DNA of 64,000 nucleotides. Origin: Epichloe hybrida. Its lineage: Eukaryota > Ascomycota > Sordariomycetes > Hypocreales > Clavicipitaceae. Both the position numbers and the translations under genes were made by a program. The stretch is taken from contig JAFEKR010000025.1 of NCBI GenBank assembly GCA_019022495.1, positions 1 through 64,000 of the forward strand. The letters are read 5' to 3'. Shown piece by piece: positions 1 through 11,800 of the stretch. The notes under the pieces were generated by a model. The model was not told the DNA's origin. It made no database searches and worked only from the letters and a program-made list of their open reading frames with translations. Position 1 is the stretch's first letter; each line of letters starts with the position of its first letter.

Positions 1-406
1 AAATATCAAATGTACCGGATGAGACTTCTGGCAAGACAGCAAACCAGCCAGTTGATTGTTGTCGTCATTGTCAATCTGCGTGCAGGCAGGAACAACATGT
101 TTCGCGAGAGGGAAATTCGGGATATTGTTTCATCAATCCTGCACCCCTTCACTCCGTGCTGCACAGCGAGAATTATCTCTCCAAATGATTTGATTTATCG
201 AAGCTCCTCGCAAGGGGCTCGTTCTTGGACTCTTTCCAAGCAAAAGCTATGACTAGTCTGATTGACGTTGCTGGGCCATCTGATCAATTCTCCCTCCCTG
301 CCTCCTCCAAACTAATAAAGACTCAGACTCACCGCTACCCAACGTTATGGACGATGCAACACGATTTTTCACTCGCAATCATGTCCGGAATCCGTCTTGT
401 CGATAT
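1..406. other. No gene recognised at left edge
   Basis: The short open frames here overlap on both strands and show no codon-use bias or recognisable motif. The stretch lies downstream of the minus-strand gene ending at 407 and probably holds its 3' untranslated region. Confidence 0.5.
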
Positions 407-3400
407 TCACAACGGACGATTCCCCCCATCCCACCCCCGTTGAAGGCTCTGAAAGAACTCATCCTCTCGCGTCTGCCGATCACAGTCGTCGACGTCGACG
501 ACGTCGATTCTATCGCTCCCGGGTAACGTGCCAATCCGGCCGTCCTGTTGGCGAACATGCTCATCACCACCCACGGACATGTCTCCTTCCAGAGACGCCC
601 ATCTCCTATCCGACTTGCTCGTCGTGGTTTCAGTAGCCTGTCCATCTGTAGCTTCACCAAAAATAGTCGTGTCAGTCTCTCCTCGTAGCGCCGTCCCCGT
701 TTGACCTCCGACCTGAACTCGCTCCTCCTCTGCTTTTCGCTCCTCAAGCCGCCTCAGCTTCTTCCGCGCCCGTTTCTCCGCGTTCCGCACCACTGGGTTC
801 CACTCCGGGTGATCCTCTGGACTGATCTGGAATTGCTGTCGTGAATGGCAGTCGTACTCCTTCATGGCGACCCTGCGGCAGTCCCGGTCGAAGAGCAGAT
901 GGGACTGGTCAGAGAGGTCCATCCTGTCTACTGCTTCGCGCACGGCACTATATATGCTCTCTGCTCTTGGATTCATAAAGTCACGTATCAGGCTGTGCGG
1001 CATGCCGTTGTCGAGGCGAATCAGTTCCTTGACTCGTCGCCTGGACGGATCGTCGGGCTGCTCCGACTCTTCTGTAGCTCCTCCGTCTGCCGGAATTTGC
1101 TGAACATGTCCCGTTTCCTCTTCCTCTTCCTCTTCTGCTACCCCGCCTGCCCTCTCTGGATCCGTTTCGACACCGTCCTGCTCAGCGGGGAACCGGGTTG
1201 ACGGGACCCTGCCCAATGTGCTGCTGATGATCTCATCATGTTTGTTGTATTCTTCGGTGTCGTGGTCGACTTGCGAGGCCGCAGCGTTGAACGTGCCATC
1301 GTAGCGGTCGACGTCCGGTATCACATGATGCGTGGAGGAAGGGCTCCGTTCGATTTCCCCAACCTGACTCGTCATCGACATGGAGCCAGCAGGCGCCCCG
1401 GATGCCCCGACTTCCTCGACCTCCTCCTCCCCTATCATCATCCCAGCCGTCTCTGTCGAATGTGCCCGAGAGGTCCTCCTGTCTTTGGCTTTCTTGGGCA
1501 TCGAACCGTTCAAAGGCGCCCGTGAAGCCTTCCTCTTCCGGATCGAAGACGGCGTATCCTGAGCTCCGGCCACCGTATCAGATATCTCATCATTGCTATT
1601 ACCCCCAGCAGCCTCTGTCTCTGTCGCCGGCCCACGCGTCGTCTCGCTCTCCTTTCGCACCTTCTCTATGCGCCAGACTCCGTCGTCACACAACTGGGAG
1701 GTGAACTCGATTCCTCCATGGCTATATGTCCTTGTTCTCAATCGGATGCCATTGGCGGTGTCGCTGTCGTTGTTGTATGCGACCCCTCTGGCCACGTTGC
1801 CGCCACGCGGACGAGGCTTCCCGCGCCGCTTGGCAGCCTGCACTTCAGGTAATACCACCACCTCCCTTGTTGCGACGGTCTCGTGATTCTGCGATCCCGT
1901 GTGCTCGGCTAGTTCAGTGTCTTGCCGTCGCTGCTAACGATGCAAGTCGCTCCAACTCACCTTGCGCATGTTGTCCCGAATCTCTTTTCGAATCTCGTCG
2001 AGTTTCTCGTCCTCGAGCATGTTCTCGTTCACCCTCTTGTAGCACTGCGTCATTCGCTTCTCAATGCTCTTGGCCATACCCGTGGTGATGCAGTCGTTCT
2101 GTAGGATGACGTCGATCCCGGCAACTGTCTTGTTTTCGTGGAGCTCTTGCTGAAGAAACGTGTTGATCTTCGCATGGGCCTCTCTACATCCCGCCGCGAA
2201 TGCATTTCTCAACCCTCGTTCTATGACCTCGCTTATCAAGGCGGCCTGCTCTTGACTAAGTTTGTGGAGTGGTCCGGGAATCTCCCTTGGCCTTGGTTGC
2301 GCTGCGCGACCATCACCTTGCCACTCCTCGTTTGAAAACGTCCGCTTCGGCGCTTGCGTTTGGCGCTGGTTCATATCCCGCGTGGCTTTTGGATGATTGT
2401 TGCCAAGACGAGCTCCAGCCGGGGTAGGCTGTCGTTGATATCCTGCCGTCGGTGTTAGCGGTGTACGACGTGGTTGGTTTGAGCGCCTAGGATAGATTGG
2501 CATACCCGGGTTATTGCACGTGGTTGCATCGCCAGAACCCTGTGTACCGTGTCTAGAAGCTCGTCCAGGTTGATCAAGCTGCACCGGCTGTTGCGGAGCA
2601 TGGCTCTTATTCGGGTTGTAAATCACAGGCTGGCCTACCGGGTGTCTGTAATTGTGGCTCGATACCTGTTCATACTGGTCGTATGATGAAAGCAGGGACG
2701 TCATCGGAGAAGGGAAGCTTCCCTGGGAAGTCTCGGGGTGATTATAGATCTGAGAATCGGTTGTTTGTGATAAGCTCGAAGTATGAAGCGACGGCATACG
2801 AGTGCCTTGACTCGTCGACATTGCACGGGCATCATCGGAATGAACCCCCGTCATGAACGCATACGGCGCACCACCTCCTCCTCCCGCTTGCCCGGATAGC
2901 GCCTCAAATGAGCCAGGGACGCGGGCATCTGAGATTTCACTAGTTTGAAAAGACATTGCCGGGTCCGGGAGATAATTGTAGTCGCCACTTGAATCTGCGC
3001 CCATGTTGTCACCGTAGTTGAGAAGGGTTTGTTGAGGAAACACCGTCGATCCGGAAAAATGAGAAGCAAACGAACCCGAATCAGTCTGTGCCTGATTAAA
3101 AATAGGCTGTTGAGCCTGGGTTCCAGTATTCAAACCCGCATACTGCTTTTTTTTCAAAAAAAAAAATCGAGAACAAGTTAGCTTCGATCTCTTCTCTCCC
3201 CAGGTGTGTGAGAGTACTTATTTCTCACCATCTGCGGCGGAGCAAAGGGCCGTGAACCTGCCATCATGGCATCGGCATGGTATTGCGGTGCACCCCAATT
3301 CATCATCATACTCTGCGGATCGGGTACGAGCGGTCTGTCCCCCTGGGGAATGGACGGCAAATGCGTATTGCTGTAATCCGAAAACTGGTTGCTCTGCACC

Positions 3401-3432
3401 ACCCTTTCGTCATCTCTGCCCCGAGGCGTCAT
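407..3432 (-). CDS. Large fungal protein of unknown function
   Basis: I do not recognise this protein. The three-exon model is 3432-3229, 3142-1961 and 1837-407, giving 938 aa; both introns (3228-3143 and 1960-1838) are phase 0 with GTGAG donors and CAG acceptors. The first ~330 residues are low-complexity, rich in Gln, Ser, Pro, Asn and Tyr. A charged, probably helical stretch (about residues 350-462) follows, then a basic KRRGKPRPRGG motif straight after the second intron. The C-terminal half is disordered and acidic, with a helical Arg/Glu-rich segment near residue 850. The basic patch and disorder would suit a nuclear or nucleic-acid-associated protein, but that is a guess. The start at 3432 is the first ATG of the first open exon; an upstream non-coding exon cannot be excluded. 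Confidence 0.7.
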
Positions 3433-4460
3433 CTCGAGCCGTCTTCAGGCTGTCTCCCGAATTCCTCTTCTCTTCTCTTCTCTTGTCCAAGGACCGAGCC
3501 GGCAACGGGCTAGAAAGCTTAGTTTTAAAAAGAATAGTTCAGCGTTGGAAGCCCAGCGTAGTAAATCTGACTGGTGCGCACAACAGATGTCGTGACAAAG
3601 TTGGGGGGGGGGGGATGTGTTGAGAGGGGAAAGAAGAAACCCCCGAGAAGGGGAGAGGAGGGCGGAATGAAAAGTCAGTAATTGGAAGGCTGGCAATGGG
3701 TTTAAAGGACACAACGGCTCACTCATCAGTCATCAGGCCTTTGATCACTTTTTCTTTGGGCAGAGGTGAAAAAGTGTGGATTGTTGTTGTGACGTGGACA
3801 CAAAAGGGTTGATAACAAAGTGAGAACAAAGTCAGTCAGGTTGGTGCTGGACTGTGTGGCCAAAGGGGGGGGGCGGCAAGCAAGCAACAACATTCGGTCG
3901 AGCAATGAGCTCAGTGAGCTCTGACCAAGATGCGGAATCTTTATCAGGGCCAAAAGTCACTTCTTTCAAACCCACCCCATACTCCTCATCAGTTGTCTGG
4001 GTGGTCAAGTGAGTGAGTGAGTGAGTGATTCAAGGCATCAACAAACAACAGCGTCTGGGTGCGGGAGCCACCAAACCAACGCAGGGTCCATCTACATGTT
4101 GCTTTTTCTTTGCCTTGGTAGAAAGTACAGTCATGTGAGTAAAGGGAGTCAATCATCCACTGGGACGAGTCGAGTCCATTACAGAATCATCCTCAATGAT
4201 GCTATTTGCCAACGCCATGTGATCAAAGTTGCCGCATATCGTGAAGCACAGTGATAAACCCTCAATTCCCATGGCATGCAATCTTGTCCAGGCACCACTA
4301 CATCACTGAACCCAGCCCTTGACGCCGAACTCCTGATGACTTGTTCACAGATCCGAGGGGATTTGCCATTCTCCCTTTCAACGCCGAATTTTCAATTCAC
4401 ACAATCTTGTACCTCAAAATCCGTCCCGGTTGCGCGCTGTCGTGTGCTTTCTGTACGACA
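3433..4460. other. Intergenic, promoter of the 407-3432 gene
   Basis: About 1 kb between the start of the unknown minus-strand gene and the stop of IES2. It holds a run of 12 G (3603-3614), a shorter G run near 3865-3873 and a GTGA tetranucleotide repeat. Open frames are short and conflicting; no gene seen. Confidence 0.5.
4009..4027. repeat. GTGA tetranucleotide microsatellite
   Basis: Nearly five consecutive copies of GTGA in the promoter-side intergenic region of the unknown gene at 407-3432. Confidence 0.9.
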
Positions 4461-5876
4461 CTAAGAAACCTCTTCCACCATGTTGCCAGAGGATAGCCCG
4501 CCGCCCCTTGAGAACATTTGGCCAGCTGGGCCGGACAGAATGTCCTCGGGCACCGATACTTTGCTTCCGTTCTTGTTGTTGATCCATCGTATCAAAGTCG
4601 AGTTGGATTTATGTTCCCCTTCGTCGGGGCTCTCACCTCGGGCAGCTGCGGCGGCAGCCTTTCGATTTACTTTTGGCGCCTGCTTCTTCAATAATTTATT
4701 GATCGTTTCCATCTGTGACCCTGGGTTAGTCACAGCTCGCCTCGCGCGACAAAGTGCGCGACAGAAATTCCCATAATCTTACCTTGACTTCTTCAGTGCG
4801 CTTCTCACTGAGATTACGACGACGTCGGGCCATTTCCTGTCGTCGCATGGACAGCTCTTCAGCTGTAAAGTGCTTCTTCACTTGCACCTCTATGGAGCTC
4901 ATCGTCAGCTCTGCATGCGGCTACGGCGCGTTAGGAGTATGCTCTTGTGCTTACCATCAGACAGCTTCATGTACTCCTGAGGCTCGTCCTCGAATCTAGC
5001 CCTTTGACGCTTCGTCATCTTGGTGAGGTCTGGATACTCTTCTTGGCTGCCTTCATCGCCATCAACTCCAGCAGCAGCACCGCCACTTCCCACCTCGCCC
5101 CCGCCCTCCACATCGGCATCAGCATCAACATCGGCATCGTCGTCGTCCTCTTCGTCTTCATCTTCATCTTCCTCATCTTCCTCCCCTGCCACTTCAATTT
5201 CTTCGCCTTCAGCGTCCTCGTCAGCCATCGTCTCATCGCCGAACCCTATAGTTTGTTCCCCATCGTCACTGTCCGCAGGATCACTTAAATCGTCCTCGTC
5301 GTCCTCGTCGTCCTCGTCTTCCTCGTCAACGGCTATCTTGGCCGCAGCAGCCTTGGCAGCAGACCTGGGGGCGGGTTGTGAAACCCGGATTGTATGACCT
5401 GCGCCAGAGGTGATGGAAGCATCCATGTCAACATCTCCTTCGGCGTCTTCTTCCCCTTCGGCATCGAGTTCCTCTCCTTCGGCGTCGACTTCCATTTCAT
5501 CGCCCTCTGCATCTTCATCTGCTTCTCCTACCCCATCAGCTTCGGCGTCTTCGTCATCATCGTCATCCGGGCTAGAATCGATGACATAATTCTTCCTACC
5601 GCCTCGGTTTCTGGTACCATGAACAATTCCAGCAGCGTCGGGGCGTTCATTCCGTCGATTAGCGCCTCGTGTTGACCTGGAAGTCTGGACCGTGACACTT
5701 TCGTCAGGAGATGATGAGGGCATGTCTCGAGCGGTACCCGCACCAGATGTGCGACCGGATCTGCGAGATGACATTGGGCTTCTATCGGCTCTATCACTTG
5801 CGTCAGCCCATCTTGCATGTACAGAGATCGACTCATTTGCTCTTGTAGCAGCAGACCGCCGCGGTCGCGTGGCCAT
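4461..5876 (-). CDS. IES2: INO80 chromatin remodelling complex subunit IES2
   Basis: This is a subunit of the nuclear INO80 nucleosome-remodelling ATPase complex. Exons are 5876-4955, 4889-4783 and 4712-4461, giving 426 aa. Splicing joins TKRQRARFEDEPQEYMKLSD (residues 288-307) to EVQVKKHFTAEELSMRRQ and then METINKLLKKQAPK, which is the PAPA-1-like/IES2 conserved block; it is followed by the C-terminal IRWINNKNGSKVSVPEDI segment. The middle (about residues 90-280) is extremely acidic, with DAEGE and EDDED runs. The start is set at the ATG giving MATRPRRSAATR; upstream in-frame sequence looks like leader. The first intron is phase 1 and the second phase 0, and both fall inside the conserved block, which supports the model strongly. 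Confidence 0.93.
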
Positions 5877-7608
5877 AGCGGTCTTTTGTCGTGATGTCTC
5901 GAGGGCACTGCGGCAAACGAAGCCTAGCCCTCTACAGGGGGGAGTGTGCGTTGTAGACACAGAGATACAAATGCAGGAATACAGGAATGCAGACACGACA
6001 GTTGAGCTTAGAGCAGTCAAGGCCGTTCTTGCGAGGGATGAATGAAAAAAAAAAAAGAGGGCAAAAGGGAGAGTTGGTGTGGGTGATGGCCGAGGGGGTT
6101 CAACTATAGTCGCAAGCTCCGTCTAGATGGCAACAGGTGTTCAAATGTCAAGGAGAAGATTTTGAGGCGAAGTGCAAAGAAGACGGGGAAATTTGACAAT
6201 TGAACTTTGTTGAACTCGATGCAAAGCAGCAAAGGACAGTGCAGATGTTGGACAGGATGAAGTGAATGCAAAACCAAACACCAAACCCCAAAAACCATTG
6301 GCCAGCTGTGCCACCAAAAAGGCAAAAGGCGGCCACAGACGGCCACAGACAGATAGGCACGTGTGCCTCGAGTAGCACGGAGTCACAAATTTGGACTGAC
6401 AAACGACACGGCGACTGAGCTTTCTCACCCAGACGTGACAAGTGGCTGCCCACGGTGACAGCCTCGATGTTGCGCGGACCAAGACGGGGGACCAAGACGG
6501 GGCTGGTGCAATGAATGCCGCAGACAGCGATGCCAGGTGTCCAAAGAGCCACCAATGAAGGATTCTGCGTTGGGCGTTGGGCGTTGGGCGTTGGGCGCGC
6601 GCAAGATGGGATGGGATGCATCCGGGTGAGGTGTTTTGCGCAAAAGCGCGAACGTTCCGTGACAGACAATGGCAGGAACAAAAGATGAAGAAGAGACGCA
6701 ACGGCTTACCTGAATAGGCACGATAGTCTATCGCGAATTCGTCAATGAAGCGGCAATGCCAAACTCCTCCTACTCCGGAATCCTTCCCCGTCTCTAGTAG
6801 CCGTCTCTAGTAGGTCAAGGGACAGACAAAGACAACAGCTCGCGGCGGACGAGCCTCAACCTCAGCCTCGTCCTTGAATAGACAGCCAGTCGGCGGACTG
6901 ATCGAGCTATTCGTTGACAGGTTGATTGATTGATCAAGGATGCCGCGATTTCCTGCTCCTGGCCACCTGTCGACTGAGCCAATCCTGTCCCGTCCTGTCT
7001 GTCCTGCGTGGGATATCCGCTATGCCGGGAGATGTTCCAGAACCAGAACCAGAAGCTGCCTAGAAATGGGGGGGGGGGAGGGGGGGAGCTCAGGCAATTC
7101 TCAATCTCGAGAATCCTTGTTGGTACCTTGATCAGGAGATCAAGGCTGCATATATCGATACCTTCGGCGCAGTGAGACGACGTTATAGGTCCAGGGACTC
7201 TCGTGGGACGCAAGAGCCGTGAGTACGTGATGGCGTAGTCAATCGTGGACAGATGGCACAATCGAATGCGTCGCGTAGAGCTCTACAATGGAAATGAGAT
7301 GCAGACGCCGTTCCCTTCGGATAATGCCTTCAAAAAAAGGACCTGCACGACGCGGCTCAGTGCATGGTGCATGGCTTGTGGTCGTGGTTTGGTGGGCCAG
7401 GCCACGACCCGCTTTTCATCCTCTGCTGGCACGCCATTGGCCTATTACTGTGACTCTCTGCGTACGACGTACGTAATTGCTCGACAAAGTTCCCCAGATT
7501 TTATTTTATATTTGGGCTGCCGAGGCACCTGACCATTTTTGAACGGATTCTCGAACACCATATTCACATTGCCTTACCCAACTCACATGGTCTCTGCAGC
7601 GTCTCACC
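5877..7608. other. Divergent promoter region between IES2 and the peroxin gene
   Basis: About 1.7 kb separates two genes read outward. The minus-strand open frames at 6100-6720 overlap in all frames, look like chance and match nothing I know. A four-copy 8-bp repeat lies at 6567-6598 and an interrupted G run (11 G, A, 7 G) at 7068-7086. The sequence just before 7609 is the leader of the peroxin gene. Confidence 0.5.
6567..6598. repeat. 8-bp tandem repeat, four copies
   Basis: Four perfect consecutive copies of GCGTTGGG in the IES2 upstream region, running into an alternating GC stretch. Confidence 0.9.
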
Positions 7609-8550
7609 ATGAGCGACACAGACGACAAGCCAGCCGCCGCCGCCGCCACCAAGCAGGAAAAGCCCGACCAGCAAGACACCCAACCCGACCAACTACAAGT
7701 CGCTCGCAAATTCCTCGGCGAGGAGCACGTGAAAGCCTCATCCCGCGACAAAAAGATTGAGTTTCTCAAAGCAAAGGGCCTCAACGAAAGCGACATTGAG
7801 AGGCTCTTGGGTCAGGCCGAGGAGTCCAACCCAGCAGCATCACAAGTTCGTCGCACAATAGCCAAGCCCCCCCCCTCACCCCCCTTCACCCCCCTCTCAC
7901 CGTTCAATTCTTTGCATCCATGACCAGGCCTGACCTCGAGCAGCAAGAGCAGGGCCTCGAATCAGAGACTACCGCCACACAAACTCCTACATCCACAAGC
8001 CGATTCCCACATTCGAACGCAACCAACGACCGACCGCCCATCGTCACATACCCCGAGTTCCTCGTTAAGCCAGAACGGCCACCTCCATTGGTGACCAGAC
8101 ACGGTCTCGTAAATACCTTGTACGCCTTTGCCGGCCTGTCAACCATACTGTACGCCACGAGCAAGTACCTCATCGCCCCAATGGTCGAGAACTTGACGGA
8201 CGCGCGAACCGAGCTGCATCATGTTGCAGCCAAGAAACTGGACCACTTGGTGGCGCAACTGGAGAGAACCGTGTCAGTCATCCCCTCCGCCTACGCCCAG
8301 TCTACAGCACATGATGAGAAGGACAGTATTGATGCCGAGGATCCTACCGAGATGTTCCATCGGGATGTCGGCACGCAAACTTCTTTAATTGACAACGCTC
8401 CCGCACCGGCAGCTCGGTGGCTACGACTTGTATGGAACGTCGTCCAAGAAGCACGAGCCCGAGGATGAGATTCGCAAAGTCAGGGATAACATCCGGCGCG
8501 TCAAGGGTGTTCTGTTGAGCACCAGAAACTTTCCTGCCTCTACTAGATGA
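7609..8550 (+). CDS. Pex14/17-like peroxin (Pex33 type), peroxisomal import docking
   Basis: Fungal peroxin with a Pex14-like N-terminal domain (residues 29-70; KFLGEEHVKASSRDKKIEFL, then KGLNESDIERLL). The motif TYPEFLVKPERPPPLVTRHG and a hydrophobic segment (VNTLYAFAGLSTILYATSKY) follow, then a coiled coil and the conserved C-terminus DEIRKVRDNIRRVKGVLL. This arrangement fits filamentous-fungal Pex14/17 (Pex33), which helps dock PTS receptors at the peroxisome membrane. Likely exons are 7609-7845, 7944-8366 and 8413-8550 (about 265 aa). The first intron has a weak GTTCGT donor. The second would be only 46 nt, yet both flanks are phase 0; without it the frame stops before the conserved tail. 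Splice positions are therefore less certain than identity. Confidence 0.8.
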
Positions 8551-8834
8551 TGACTTGCGGTCGGTGGCCATGGGGAAAATGGGTTCACTCCTTGCGACGA
8601 GTCATATTTTACGTTAATGTACATTTGAATGTCCCTCATGACTAACATCTGCGTCTGTCCACCCAATTTCCCACTTGCAGGTTACCCACATAGCAAAGCA
8701 TAACCCTCATTCCTGCTTCAAATCGCCATGGCACTCATGCTATCACTCCGATAAGAGTGGCCGGGTGACATCATGTTCAAGTCTTCCATCTCTCCATGAC
8801 AGTTCGTGGAGGGACAGGCTTTTGACGGCACATG

Positions 8835-11800
8835 TCATTCTTTCTCAGGGTCGTGTATCCCGTAACGAGTAAACAGCGATTGCCATGTGGACACTATAAT
8901 GTGTTGGAATCCCATTCCCGCTTCGAGTTGTGGTGTGTACCACTTCAAGGTCGGCTGGAATGTGAACGGTATGCGACCTGGTCCTCGGTGGCCCAAGATC
9001 GCGTCCCGGAAATAATTTCGGCATGGTGCGGCCTGCGAATCCGCGGTTGCACCAGGGGGCGGCTCTAAAATTGCTCTTACCGGGAGTGACTGTGAGTGAC
9101 GTGGATCCAGGCTCACCGACGAGGGTGTTTTCGCTACCGCTCTGCTAGCAGGCCGAGAGCCTGGGTTAAGACATTTCCATCCTCGGGTTGGAAGACAATC
9201 GCTGGCGACTGGAAGCTTTTGTCTGATCGAGTCGGGAAGCTCCTTGATCCACGATAATGCACGATCAATGTCATCCCCATATCCCTTGTTTTCATCTTGA
9301 AATTCGCCAAACGGCCCAAGCCAGACTCGATCGAGGGGGAGAGTGCCTTCTTGGTCTCGAGTTTTCTTTTCAATCAGATCAATGAGCTGTCGCTGAGGCC
9401 TCATCAAGTCCTCATCATATAAGTCCTCCGGTTCTGCGACCCTTGCCGCCAGATTAGGATCCCATATAAGCAGTTCCATTTTTTCCCACGGCTTAGTAAA
9501 GATGTTGGTAGGTCGATAAATAGCAATCCATGGTGACCACTCAACTTGATGCGGACCCAAATCAGGGTTCGGAGGTTGATCGTGAACTGTAGTATAAAAC
9601 AAACCAACAAAGGTATTTTTATATACGGGGAGAAACACCTTTGTTCTGATATGATGGATTCTCCCAAAAAGGGGCTCAGCAAAGAAGCTGAACCATCTTG
9701 TAAAGTTCATCAAGCCTGTGTCTGGCTCTGTGTGCTGAGGAGTGTCTGGAAACTGGCCCATGACAGCATATCTGTAAAGAACCATGGGGCAAAATTCCCT
9801 AGACTTATGATCTTGTTCAATGTCTATCAGTGAGTCCCGAATTCTCATGGCATCCACGTGGGGTTTGTTCTGTAGCTGCGATGAAGAGCCCATGCGGCCT
9901 TGGCTCGAGATATTTGCAGTTGGTACAAATTGAACTGGTTGTAAATTTCGTGAAAGCCGTGTTTGGGACTTATTACTAGACCCAAGGACGAAGAATTTTC
10001 TAAATGGATGGTTATGGGATACTGTCCATGAACCGAACCAGTTCACCAAGCTTTGCTCATCATTTCCATCTAGGATATCGGGGGCGTATATGAAAGGGGA
10101 GTCCTCGCAATCTCCCGTTTCGTCAATCAGCTGTCGCACTAGATTGTAACACTTGAAGAGAGCCTCCTCCTCACTGGTCTTGGCTCGTTTCTTTTGGCTG
10201 GTGTTAGAAGCCGCGATTCGTGACGACGAATCAGCTTTTTCCATGGCCAGGTCTAATAACCAATGAGATATGTCATGCGCGACAGCCAATTTTCCCAGGC
10301 GATATTTTGAGCTGTGATGAGTGTAGTTCTGCCAAAAGAATTTGACAAAATTGTAGGCCTGCTCTGGCTGCGATACCAGAAAGCTCGGCGTGACTAAGAT
10401 AACTATCCCCAAACAGAAAGCACCAAAAACTGATCTTCTTCCCCTGGTAGCCATGTAAGATTGGTCCAAGGTGCGGCATCGATCGGATTGCCCAGATAGC
10501 GTCTTCGTGAAGTATCACGTTTCCTCTATCGAGAAGTGTGAATTCTGACCATTGGCCAGATAAGAGGCTGGTTTTAGTTGTGCAACTGCTGTCTGACTCT
10601 CGGAGCCATTGAGAAACCATGACTGCTTCGTGGTAGGCTGCTTGAGGAAAAACTAGGAAGAAGTTCTGCGGTATGCGTTCGGATGCGCTATTCTTGAACA
10701 ATCTTTCGTAGGTGTCGCCGAGGAAGAATTCGTATGCATTTAGGTCTTCTTTTTGATGGGCGACTGGAGGTAGGGGTGCTAGCATCAATCGCGAGACTGG
10801 GGGCTGTGGGAGGAAGATCAAGAAGCGAAGTTCCACGAGCCCTTCTCGAGAATAATCGTTGTTGCTGACAAGATTTGCTGCGGACAAAGCCTCAGGAACA
10901 TGAATGGCAATCGAAATCCCATCCAGGAGGCATGTGGCAGCAAGTTGTCCTACCTGTAATCTCTTGGCTATAGATCCAAACAAGATTTTGCCTTCATCGT
11001 TTGCTTCAATATTACCTTTACAGACAGTAACCTCTTCGAGTGCCCCGTGTTCCGTTTGTGATCTGAGGTCATGCATGGAACACAGATGAGAGAAAAGTAA
11101 CTGGGGCCGACTTCTTAGGTGACAGGACCAGGGGGATTTGTCGTCTGTGGACCATCCTGAGAACTTAAGCCTGACAGCGACTTCGGGGTCGGGCCCAAAT
11201 TGACAGACTTTGGACATGATTTTGAAATCCGTCAAAGGGGTTTCGATAGAGTTATCAGAAGATGAATGGATAGCGAGCGGTACCTCTTCGTCCTGGTTTA
11301 ATGCACTGGGTTGAACTCTTTTGGGTTTCTCGAACTCCTCTTCGCCTTCTGACACAAACAGACTCTCGAAATGGTCAAGAGGTTGTTCTTGCTCTCCTTC
11401 TAAATCAACCGCCCAGCGGACCTTTTTCTTCTTCTGCCCATTGTGTTCTGGCAGATGAAAATGGTCGCTTTGCTGGAGTACCTCGTCATTTTTGCCAGCC
11501 CCTTGTGAAGCCTTGTCTGCATTCAAAGTTGTCCCAGCGCGGATCGGAATTAAAGGAAGAGATGCAGCTGCTTGTGTTGGAGGTGTAATACCTTCTTTAT
11601 CCCTCCGTGCCTTCTCCACCATCCATATCTTGCGATAATTGAAGAGTTTGGATTTGCGACTATGGCTAGATACAGCATCCAAAAGGTTGCGACGGGGTTT
11701 CCGTTTCTTACCACCAACAAACACGTTGAATGTTGAGCTAGATCCCGTGCTCTCTGAGTTGCTTCTGGTTAATGCTCTCAATGGAGTTTTCCCCGCTTCG

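Noticed and set aside
6104..6721. Minus-strand frames of 80-186 codons upstream of IES2
   Set aside because: All three frames are open over the same DNA, Cys/Trp/Ser-rich and without family pattern; more likely leader and promoter DNA.
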